Assembly: GCA_003241055.1 (NCBI GenBank)
Contig: QFOD01000015.1
Span: 1 to 64,000 of the forward strand
Direction: 5' to 3'
From: Roseateles depolymerans
GTDB taxonomy: Bacteria > Pseudomonadota > Gammaproteobacteria > Burkholderiales > Burkholderiaceae_C
DNA length: 64,000 bases
The notes beneath the pieces were generated by a model. That model was not told the DNA's origin and did no database searches. It saw only the letters and a list, made by a program, of their open reading frames with translations. Shown in pieces: positions 10,513 to 17,471 of the stretch. Position 1 is the stretch's first letter. Each line of letters begins with the position of its first letter. Position numbers and translations under genes: made by a program.

Positions 10513-11451
10513 TCAGGGCTGCACGAAGGCCAGCACGCCGTAGCTGCCGTCGGCCTTCTTGGTGGTGTGCACGATGACCTGCTTGCTGCCCGTGCCCACC
10601 GGCACCTGGTAGAGGCCCCAGCGGAAGGTCGTGCCGTTCACGGTGTAGCCGTCGTCGGAGAACAGGGCGGGCACGTTGGCGGTGGCGACGCTCAGTGCGG
10701 TCTTGCCGCCCTCCGTCACCGTCAGGCTGCCATCCGCGGCGAAGGTGGCCACGGTGGTGCCGGTGCCCACCTGGTAGCCACCCTTGCCGTCGGACTGGCA
10801 CTCCATCGAGGTGAAGCCCGTGCCGCGGGCGACGGTGGCGGCCTCCTTGGTGCCGAAGATGTCGGTGTTCACCAGGGTGGACGACTTCACGCCCAGGTAC
10901 TTGATGGCGTCGGAGTTCGTGGAGCAGGCGATGAAGAGCTGCTGGTTGAGCTTGATCGCGCCGGACACCTGGTTCGTGGCGGCCAGGTTGCCCAGGCCGT
11001 TGATCACCCATTCGAAGTAGCCGATGTTGTTGGCCCAGGCGTCGGTGGTGACGATGCCCAGCTGGTTCAGGTCGTTCTGCGCCGTGGAGCCGGCCATCGC
11101 CAGGCATTGCTGGGCGTCGCTCGCCTGGCCATGGACGCCGACGGCTCGGGACGAGCGCCGCGCAATGCCGGCCACGCCCGGATACACCACGTCGAAGAAG
11201 CTGTTGGTCGTGGCGCTGCCGCCGCAGATGCTGGAGGCCAGCGCGGCGGTGACGGGGGTGGAGCCGCTGTTGCCCGAGCCACTGCCCGAACCACCGCCCG
11301 ACGATCCGCTGCCGGACGACCCGCCCGTCGAGCCCCCTGAGGACGCGCCGCCGTTGCTGGGGCTGCTGCCGCTGTCGTCGCTGCCGCCGCCGCAGGCCAC
11401 CAGGGCGGCCGCAGTCATCAGGCTCAGGGCCAGGGTTGAAACACGCTTCAT
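10513..11451 (-). CDS. lipoprotein with Gly/Ser linker, unknown function
   Basis: The 312-residue product begins MKRVSTLALSLMTAAALVAC, a lipoprotein signal ending in LVAC, followed by GGGSDD and a Gly/Ser-rich linker to about residue 65. The folded part has several cysteines (ICGG, QQCLA, FIACST, MECQSD) and short beta-like repeats, and ends VLAFVQP. An in-frame upstream start at 11541 was rejected because the ATG at 11449-11451 gives a clean signal peptide and has AAGGAG 8 bases upstream. The 5' leader and the first codons are duplicated about 0.95 kb upstream in a broken gene copy. An 8-bp hairpin lies in the leader. No family recognised; probably a surface or periplasmic anchored protein. 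Confidence 0.72.
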   Translation of the reverse strand: MKRVSTLALSLMTAAALVACGGGSDDSGSSPSNGGASSGGSTGGSSGSGSSGGGSGSGSGNSGSTPVTAALASSICGGSATTNSFFDVVYPGVAGIARRSSRAVGVHGQASDAQQCLAMAGSTAQNDLNQLGIVTTDAWANNIGYFEWVINGLGNLAATNQVSGAIKLNQQLFIACSTNSDAIKYLGVKSSTLVNTDIFGTKEAATVARGTGFTSMECQSDGKGGYQVGTGTTVATFAADGSLTVTEGGKTALSVATANVPALFSDDGYTVNGTTFRWGLYQVPVGTGSKQVIVHTTKKADGSYGVLAFVQP

Positions 11452-11541
11452 TGCCAGTTCTCCTTGCTTGCTCGAGGAGCCCCGGCGTGAGTGCCGGGGC
11501 CGTCTTCTGCATTCACGAGAACCGGCGCCGAAAAGCGCCAA
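11442..11541 (-). repeat. direct repeat copy 1: leader and signal-peptide start
   Basis: These 100 bp match 12390-12489 with a single mismatch (11525 versus 12473). The repeat covers the ribosome site, the first codons of the lipoprotein gene and about 90 bp of leader. Weaker similarity continues into the signal peptide and the Gly/Ser linker, to about 11304. Confidence 0.9.
11479..11500 (-). promoter_or_regulatory. leader hairpin of lipoprotein gene, duplicated at 12427-12448
   Basis: On the minus strand GCCCCGGC ACTCAC GCCGGGGC forms a perfect 8-bp stem with a 6-nt loop, about 30 bases upstream of the start codon. The identical hairpin precedes the broken copy at 12427-12448. It could be a 5' stabiliser or a regulator of translation; no T tract follows. 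Confidence 0.55.
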
Positions 11542-11675
11542 GCGCCGGCAGTCTGTCCGCTGCGGCGTCTTCCGCCGTAGCGAATTTGCGAGAGCGGCCG
11601 ACGGGCGGAACCTGCGAGAGCTACCGGCGACGTTGAGGGCATAAAATCCGGCGCGAACTTAGAAGGGAAAGTCTT

Positions 11676-11846
11676 ATGCAAATATCCACGCGGGTCGCTT
11701 TTTTGTTGCTTGTCGCCTTCTTCTTTGCCGACGCCGCGAATGCGCAATGGGCTACGTTCAGTGTGCTCAAGCCCAAGCCGAGCACTTCGGGCACTTCCAG
11801 CGTCTCTTCTTCGAACAGCAGCACAGCGCCCAAGAAGGGTGCGTGA
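11676..11846 (+). CDS. small secreted peptide, 56 residues
   Basis: A short frame on the plus strand encodes MQISTRVAFLLLVAFFFADA followed by ANA and then Gln, which looks like a Sec signal peptide cleaved after the ANA. The mature part of about 33 residues is QWATFSVLKPKPSTSGTSSV and more Ser/Thr, ending APKKGA, so it is small, basic and disordered. AGAAGGGAAA lies about 8 bases before the ATG, and a -10-like TAAAAT is at 11642-11647. It is divergent from the lipoprotein gene. Phe-rich signal and AT-richer codons differ from the neighbourhood. No family recognised; it could also be a chance frame. Confidence 0.5.
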   Translation: MQISTRVAFLLLVAFFFADAANAQWATFSVLKPKPSTSGTSSVSSSNSSTAPKKGA

Positions 11847-12263
11847 TACGCTTTTTCGCTGGCTTGGTGTAGCTTTGTCAGCTACAGCACTCCGCGGTTA
11901 ACGTGTATCCATTCCTCGTAAGCCGACGATGCGTTCGTGCTGGACTGGTTGGTACCTGCTTAGCTAGCGCCACTTGAGCCCATGCAGCCTTGCATTCGCC
12001 CAACTGCGCTGGCAGCGGATGAGTGCCAGGCTCAGTTCTGCCTCTAGCCACTCCCTTGGCGGCAGCCACGCTCCACAACGCCAAGTGACGCTCTCGCGTC
12101 ATTGCGGGCCACGAGTGTCCTCTCCAGCCTCCTGCAGGCCCACCTCATAGCCAACTTGAACTCGGGTTCAGGCTTAATGAGAAGGCTTGCAGTTCTTTGC
12201 TCGGCAGCGCCAGGTCCAGCATCTTCGCGTGCACACCCGCCATCTTGGACAGTCCTAGCCAAG
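11847..12263. other. gene-poor stretch with atypical composition
   Basis: No gene can be supported here. A 74-codon frame on the minus strand (11878-12102, MTRERHLALWSVAAAKGVAR) is uninterrupted but uses codons rare in the neighbours (TTG, CTA, AGA) and has no clear ribosome site. The stretch lies between a new small gene and a broken lipoprotein copy, so it may be debris from the rearrangement that duplicated the lipoprotein leader. I looked for paired integron attC core sites and found only one lone match (11998-12004). Confidence 0.4.
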
Positions 12264-12399
12264 CGCTGCCGGAGCCACCCGAGGATCCTCCCTAGGACGT
12301 GCCGCCATTGCCGGGGCTGCCGTCATCGCTGCCGCCGCCACAGGCCACCAGGGCCGCCATCATCGCCAGGCTTAGTGCCAGGGTCGAAGCACGCTTCAT
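12264..12399 (-). pseudogene. truncated second copy of the Gly/Ser-linker lipoprotein gene
   Basis: Starting at the ATG 12397-12399 the frame reads MKRASTLALSLAMMAALVAC GGGSDD, then a short Gly/Ser linker, and stops at TAG (12292-12294) after 35 codons. The same frame continues beyond the stop as GGSSGGSGSA, matching the linker of the intact gene at 10513-11451, and then similarity is lost. At the equivalent place the intact gene has TCA. The copy therefore has an in-frame nonsense codon and has lost its folded domain. The ribosome site and leader are preserved, so a 35-residue lipopeptide could still be made. Confidence 0.8.
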
Positions 12400-12489
12400 T
12401 GCCAGTTCTCCTTGCTTGCTCGAGGAGCCCCGGCGTGAGTGCCGGGGCCGTCTTCTGCATTCACGAGAACCGCCGCCGAAAAGCGCCAA
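12390..12489 (-). repeat. direct repeat copy 2 of lipoprotein leader
   Basis: This is the second copy of the 100-bp repeat at 11442-11541 (offset 948 bp, one mismatch), including the leader hairpin at 12427-12448. It has ended up just downstream of the kinase gene. Confidence 0.9.
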
Positions 12490-12535
12490 AGGGGGATGGC
12501 CAGTTAGTCCAGGCCTTACCAGACCGTGCCGGGTG

Positions 12536-15451
12536 TCAGGTCGGCCGGGTGCCTGCCGCGGCCGGATTTGCGGTGGTGGGGTTGCGTTGCCCGGCCTGCA
12601 CTTCGGCCAAGGCTTTGGCCTGCGCTTCCTGACACAAGCGCAGCCAACGGCTTTGCGGGGTCTCGCCGCGCGACTCGTGCAGCTGGATGGCGCGAGCCAG
12701 CGGGGCGAGAGCGCCCTGGGCATCGCCCTGGGCCAGCCGCAATCTTCCCAGCGCCTGCAGCATCAACGCCTCCTGGTAAGCGAAGGCGGCGCGCTCGGGG
12801 GATTGCTCCAACTCATGCGCCAGTCGTTCCACGGCGCCGATATCCGTGGCGTTCGCTTCATGGGTGCCGAGCATGGCGACATCCAGCCAGATGGCGGCGC
12901 TCTGGAAACGCGACGCCTGCGGAAGAGCCGCCAAGGCCTCGGTGAACTTCGAGCGCGCGATCTCCGGTCTGCCCTGGGCCATGGCCGCTTCGCCTTCGAT
13001 ATGGCGGATGCTGACGGCGCGCAGTGGCAGGTCCGGCCAGTACTGTTTCCACAAGGACTGGGCGTGCTCCAGCCAGGGACGCGCTCCCGACGCGTCCCCT
13101 TGGGCCACACGAGCCTGGGCACACATGGTCAGTCGCTGAACCTGTCGTCCCGGCTGGACGTTGTCGCTGACCGCGCCGACACTGTTGCACAGGCGCAGGG
13201 CCTCATCGAAGCGCCCCATCCTGAGCGCGGCACGGATGAGGGCATCCTGGGCAAAGGACACGTAATCCCGCAGCTTGGAGTCCGGGCTGCGCCAGGTGGG
13301 GCCCTGCATCTTCGACTCGGCGTCGGCCGCAAGCGACGCGCCCTGCCGGGCCTGCAAGGTGTCGAGCTGCATGTTGGCGAACTTCAATTGCAGCAGCAGG
13401 CTCTGCTGATGGTCTTCGCCCCAGATGCGGCGGGCGCCGAGGAGCGCCTCGTGCCGGGTCTGGTTGGACTCGACCCAGCGTCCGAGGTTCTCCAGGACGT
13501 CCGCCCGGTCGCGCAACGCGGTGACGGTCTGTGCGGCGTCCGCCCCGAAATGCTGCCGGTTGGAGGCCAGGGCTTCGTCCGTGTCGGCCAGTGCCAGGTC
13601 GTAGCGGCCCTCATTCGCATGGAACCTGGCCAGCAGGCCCAGACTGACATGGGCCTGGTCGTATTCACCGGCCTGCGTGGCGTACTTGACCGACGCCCTC
13701 AAGTCACTTTCGACGCGGGCATCTCCCGCAGGGAAACGCTCGATACGGGCGCTTCGGCCTGCATAGGCGAGAGCCAACCGGGCCGGATCCTTCACGCGCT
13801 GCGCCTCGAAGATGCGTAAGGCCTCCTCCGCGAAGGCGATGGCCTGCTCGTCTTGCTTGTTCTCGTAGGCCCAGTCGATCTGCTCGATCAGGACGTCGCC
13901 ATAGGCGACGCTGTCCTTGCCGTGGACCCTGGCGGCGTAGCGCAGCATCTCGTCATGCAGATGCCGGGCTTCCTCGTCCAGGTTGAAGGCGCTGGCGAGT
14001 TTGGCCAGGTCGGTCATCAGCGACAGCCGTTCCTCGGGGGCTTGCTCCAGCTCGGCGAGGATGCGTTTGGCGCCGGCCTGGACGAGGTCCTTGAGCCGCA
14101 TGTCCCGGTGCGAGAGGTCGGGGCTGGACTGGTCATCAGGATTGAACAGTCCCAGTGCAAACCGGTACATGGCCCGGGCTCGTATGGCCTGACTGTTGGC
14201 TTCCCGCGCTGCGAACACCGCCCAACCCGTCGTTCCGAGCAGCGCGAGCACCGCCAGGGTGGATGCTCCTACCGCCCAGCGGTGGCGAGCCACGAAGCGG
14301 CCGGCGCGGTAGCGCCATGAGGGGGGCCGAGCCAGCACTGGATCTCCGGCCAGGTGGCGGCGCAGATCGGCGGCGAGTGCGTCCATCGTCGCGTAGCGGC
14401 GCGCCGGTTCCTTGGCCAGTGCCTTGAGCACGATGGCATCCAGGTCGCCGTGCAGCGCCTTTTGCGTGCCGCGGTCCTGAGCGGCCATGGAGAGCGCGGG
14501 AGGTTGGAACTCCAATACCGCCCGCTCCAGTGCATGGCGCGACGCGGGTGTCGCCGCCGCATAGGGGCTGACGCCGCTGAGCAGCCGGTAGGCCAGCACG
14601 CCGAAGGCGTAGACGTCGCTGGCGATGCCGGGTTCTTCACCGCGCACCTGCTCGGGCGACGCGTACTCGGGCGTCATGGGCCTTTGTCCCAACTGTGTGA
14701 GCGCGGACTCGCCATCTTCCGCAGCGAGGCTGCGCGCGATGCCGAAGTCCAGCAGTCGCACTTGCCCGTCGTCCTGCACCATCACATTGGCAGGCTTGAT
14801 GTCGCGGTGCAGCACCAGGCGGTTGTGCGCGTATTGCAGCGCGTCGGCCACCTGCAGCAGCAGGCCAAGGCGCTCGCGCACGCTGCTGCGCCGCGATTCG
14901 CACCACTGCAGGATGTCCGCCCCCTGCACGCACTCCATCGCCAGCCAGGGCAGGCCCTGGGCGTCGACGCCGGCGTCGTACAGCCGCGCGATGCCGACGT
15001 GCTGCAGGCGCGCCAGCAGATCGCGTTCGCGCTTGAGGCGCTCCAGCCAGCCGGGCGCCGGGCTGTGTGGCAGCTTGAGCGCCACCTCGCGCTGGAAGTC
15101 GCCGCTGTGCGGGCGTGCCCGCCAGACGCTGGCCATGCCGCCCCGGCCCAGCTCCTCGATCAGCACCCAGGGGCCGACCTGCTGCCCCGCCTGCCAGCCG
15201 GCCTCACGGGGCCCCGGCGCCGATGTCGAAGCGGCCGTCGGCTCCGCGGCCAGGCTGGCCGCCTGGGCCAGAAAGCCGGCGCGGGCTGATTCCGCCTCGG
15301 CGCGCAACAGCTGCTCCAGCGCGGCGCGCCAGCGCTGCTGGCCGGGCGGCAGCGTGGAGAGGAATTGCTCGCGTTGCTCGGGGGGGAGCGTCAGCGCCTG
15401 GTCGAGCAACGGTTCGATTTCAGCCCAGTGCGCCAGCAGCTCGGCGCTCAT
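12536..15451 (-). CDS. membrane Ser/Thr protein kinase with TPR-like C terminus
   Basis: This is a eukaryotic-like (Hanks-type) Ser/Thr kinase. The 971-residue protein has an N-terminal 85-residue helical region, then the kinase domain: Gly-rich loop LGRGGMASV (101-109), ATP lysine in VALKL (126), catalytic HRDIKPANV (215-223), DFGIAR (235-240) and the PEYASPEQ segment (261-268). One transmembrane helix follows at about 393-413. The long C-terminal part (about 420-971) is all-helical with TPR-like repeats and would be periplasmic. The ATG at 15449-15451 overlaps the stop of the ECF sigma gene (ATGA), so the two are coupled; longer upstream starts only read through the sigma gene in another frame. 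The likely substrate is that sigma factor. No DNA-binding domain is present. Confidence 0.9.
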   Translation of the reverse strand: MSAELLAHWAEIEPLLDQALTLPPEQREQFLSTLPPGQQRWRAALEQLLRAEAESARAGFLAQAASLAAEPTAASTSAPGPREAGWQAGQQVGPWVLIEELGRGGMASVWRARPHSGDFQREVALKLPHSPAPGWLERLKRERDLLARLQHVGIARLYDAGVDAQGLPWLAMECVQGADILQWCESRRSSVRERLGLLLQVADALQYAHNRLVLHRDIKPANVMVQDDGQVRLLDFGIARSLAAEDGESALTQLGQRPMTPEYASPEQVRGEEPGIASDVYAFGVLAYRLLSGVSPYAAATPASRHALERAVLEFQPPALSMAAQDRGTQKALHGDLDAIVLKALAKEPARRYATMDALAADLRRHLAGDPVLARPPSWRYRAGRFVARHRWAVGASTLAVLALLGTTGWAVFAAREANSQAIRARAMYRFALGLFNPDDQSSPDLSHRDMRLKDLVQAGAKRILAELEQAPEERLSLMTDLAKLASAFNLDEEARHLHDEMLRYAARVHGKDSVAYGDVLIEQIDWAYENKQDEQAIAFAEEALRIFEAQRVKDPARLALAYAGRSARIERFPAGDARVESDLRASVKYATQAGEYDQAHVSLGLLARFHANEGRYDLALADTDEALASNRQHFGADAAQTVTALRDRADVLENLGRWVESNQTRHEALLGARRIWGEDHQQSLLLQLKFANMQLDTLQARQGASLAADAESKMQGPTWRSPDSKLRDYVSFAQDALIRAALRMGRFDEALRLCNSVGAVSDNVQPGRQVQRLTMCAQARVAQGDASGARPWLEHAQSLWKQYWPDLPLRAVSIRHIEGEAAMAQGRPEIARSKFTEALAALPQASRFQSAAIWLDVAMLGTHEANATDIGAVERLAHELEQSPERAAFAYQEALMLQALGRLRLAQGDAQGALAPLARAIQLHESRGETPQSRWLRLCQEAQAKALAEVQAGQRNPTTANPAAAGTRPT

Positions 15452-15996
15452 GGCTGCAGCGCCGCCCACAACAGCGCGCGGGCCTTCTGCCAGTCGCGTT
15501 GCACCGTGCGGCGCGACTGGCCCAGCGCCTCGGCGCACTCGGTCTCTTCCAGGCCGACGAAGAAGCGCAGCTCCACCAGCCGGGCCAGGCGCGGGTCCTG
15601 GCGTTCCAGCAGCGTCAGCGCGTCGTGGATCTGCAGGTATTCCTCGTCGCGGTGGGCCAGCGTGGGCAGTTCGTCCAGCGGCACATGGGTGGCGCCGCCA
15701 CCGCGCTGCTGCGCCAGGCGGGCGCGGGCGTAGTCCACCACGATGGAGCGCATCACGGTCGCCGCATAGGCCATGAAGTGATCGGGGGCCATGCCCTGCC
15801 AGGCGGCCTGGCGCTCCAGCTTGAGCCAGCTCTCGTGCACCAGCGCCGTGGTGTCCAGCAGCGTCATCGGGCCGCTGCGGCGCAGCCGCTGACGGGCCAT
15901 CTGTCGCAGCTCGCGGTAGAGCTCCTCGCGAAGGCCGGCGTCGACGGCGGGCAGGCTGGGGTCGGCGGTCAAGGGTGAACTCAAGGGCGAACTCAC
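15448..15996 (-). CDS. ECF sigma factor with DTTA in place of DAED
   Basis: The 182-residue protein has the two ECF regions: sigma2 (about 22-93, LREELYRELRQMARQRLRR, TALVHESWLKL, MAYAATVMRSIVVDYARA) and sigma4 (about 122-180, LVELRFFVGLEETECAEALG, SRRTVQRDWQKARALL). It resembles the subgroup encoded beside Ser/Thr kinases. Where most ECF factors have the acidic DAED before L-V-x-E, this one has D48-T49-T50-A51, so two threonines replace the acidic pair. The start is uncertain: GTG 15994-15996 gives the right domain length but lacks a good ribosome site, and the only ATG upstream lies inside mnmE on the other strand. It overlaps the downstream kinase by 4 nt. Confidence 0.82.
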   Translation of the reverse strand: MSSPLSSPLTADPSLPAVDAGLREELYRELRQMARQRLRRSGPMTLLDTTALVHESWLKLERQAAWQGMAPDHFMAYAATVMRSIVVDYARARLAQQRGGGATHVPLDELPTLAHRDEEYLQIHDALTLLERQDPRLARLVELRFFVGLEETECAEALGQSRRTVQRDWQKARALLWAALQP

Positions 15997-16064
15997 GGTG
16001 TTCGGCAGCGGCTGGTGCGGTGGGCAGATGGCCGCGGGGGCGGCCAGGTTCGACAATGCGGGCC

Positions 16065-17435
16065 ATGCTGTCTCGCCATGCCGACCCCATCGCCGCCATC
16101 GCCACCGCTCCCGGCCGGGGGGCGGTGGGCATCGTGCGCGTGTCTTCACCGCAAGACCTGTCCCCGTTGATCCTAGCAGTCTGCGGCCGCGCATTGCGCC
16201 CGCGCGAGGCCCACTACCTGCCGTTTCGCGACGCCGCCGGCGCCGCCATCGACCAGGGCCTGGCGCTGCACTTCCCGGCGCCGCATTCCTACACCGGCGA
16301 GCATGTGCTGGAGCTGCAGGCCCATGGCGGCGCGGTCGTGATGCAGCTGCTGCTGGCGCGCGTCATCGAGGCCGGCGCGGGCTTGGGCGTGCGCCTGGCC
16401 GAGCCGGGCGAGTTCACGCAGCGCGCGTTCCTGAACGGCAAGCTGGACCTGGCCCAGGCCGAGGCCGTGGCCGACCTGATAGACGCCAGCACCGAGGCGG
16501 CCGCGCGCAGCGCCAGCCGCGCTTTGGGCGGCGCGCTCAGCCACGAGGTGGGCCTGCTGCGCGACCAACTGATCCAGCTGCGCATGCTGGTCGAGGCGAC
16601 GCTGGACTTCCCCGAGGAGGAGATCGACTTCCTGGAGAAGGCCGATGCCTTCGGCCGGCTGGACCGCCTGACGGCGCAACTGAACGCCGTGCAAGCCCGC
16701 ACCCGCCAGGGCGCGCTGCTGCGCGACGGCCTCAAGGTGGTGCTGGCCGGCCAGCCCAATGTGGGCAAGAGCTCGCTGCTGAACGCACTGGCCGGGGCCG
16801 AGCTGGCCATCGTGACGCCCATCCCCGGCACCACGCGCGACAAGGTCAGCCAGACGATTCAGATCGAAGGTGTGCCACTGCACATCACCGACACCGCCGG
16901 CCTGCGCGACGACACGGCCGACGAGGTGGAGCGCATTGGCGTGTCGCGCAGCTGGGACGCGATTGCCGAGGCCGACGTGGTGCTGTTCCTGCACGACCTG
17001 GGCCGCGTGGGCCAGCCGGACTACGAGGCCGAGGACGAGCGCATACGCGCGCGGCTGGCCGGCGTCGAGGCCAGCCGCATCGTGCAGGTGTTCAACAAGA
17101 CCGACCTGGGCGAGCCGCCGGCCGGCGAGGTCGCGCTCAGCCTCAAGACCGGCGAGGGCCTGGAAGCGCTGCGCCAGCGCCTGCTGGCCACCGCGGGCTG
17201 GCAGGCCGTGCCCGAGGGCCTGTTCATCGCGCGCGAGCGCCATGTGCAGGCGCTGGCCCGCACTGCCGAGCACCTGGCGCTGGCCCGAGAGGTGGCCGCC
17301 CAGCGCGACGCGGCGCTGGACCTGCTGGCCGAGGAGCTGCGCCTGGCGCACGACGCGCTGGGCGAGATCACCGGCGCCTTCTCGGCCGACGAGCTGCTGG
17401 GCGTGATCTTCAGCAGCTTTTGCATTGGCAAGTAA
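16065..17435 (+). CDS. mnmE: tRNA modification GTPase MnmE (TrmE)
   Basis: MnmE, with MnmG, installs the 5-carboxymethylaminomethyl group at wobble U34 of several tRNAs. The 456-residue protein has the N-terminal folate-binding domain (DPIAAIATAPGRGAVGIVRVS from about residue 7, GEFTQRAFLNGKLDL from 115), a helical domain, and an inserted G domain with GQPNVGKSS (229-237) and DTAGL (276-280). It ends FCIGK with the cysteine needed for activity. The start ATG at 16065 was chosen over 16056 and 15975 by family length. The last 18 bp (17418-17435) are repeated at 24786-24803 and act as the island attachment site. The last codons TTT TGC ATT are AT-richer at wobble positions than the rest of the gene. 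Confidence 0.97.
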   Translation: MLSRHADPIAAIATAPGRGAVGIVRVSSPQDLSPLILAVCGRALRPREAHYLPFRDAAGAAIDQGLALHFPAPHSYTGEHVLELQAHGGAVVMQLLLARVIEAGAGLGVRLAEPGEFTQRAFLNGKLDLAQAEAVADLIDASTEAAARSASRALGGALSHEVGLLRDQLIQLRMLVEATLDFPEEEIDFLEKADAFGRLDRLTAQLNAVQARTRQGALLRDGLKVVLAGQPNVGKSSLLNALAGAELAIVTPIPGTTRDKVSQTIQIEGVPLHITDTAGLRDDTADEVERIGVSRSWDAIAEADVVLFLHDLGRVGQPDYEAEDERIRARLAGVEASRIVQVFNKTDLGEPPAGEVALSLKTGEGLEALRQRLLATAGWQAVPEGLFIARERHVQALARTAEHLALAREVAAQRDAALDLLAEELRLAHDALGEITGAFSADELLGVIFSSFCIGK

Positions 17436-17438
17436 GGC
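17418..17438 (+). other. left attachment site at mnmE 3' end
   Basis: TTTTGCATTGGCAAGTAA (17418-17435) plus GGC matches 24786-24806 at 19 of 21 positions. The two differences are both silent third-base changes in the FCIGK codons. The site position is the same as for SGI1-type islands, which use the last 18 bp of mnmE. Confidence 0.85.
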
Positions 17439-17471
17439 GGCGCGGCCGGGGGCCTGGCGCCGCTCACGCCC

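Noticed and set aside
11998..12004. GCCCAAC as an integron attC core
   Set aside because: A partner GTTRRRY core at the right distance and orientation is missing, and no integrase is present.
12536..16132. Single 1198-residue kinase frame extending through the sigma gene
   Set aside because: The first 227 codons read the ECF sigma gene in another frame; the ATG at 15451 overlaps the sigma stop and gives the proper kinase N terminus.
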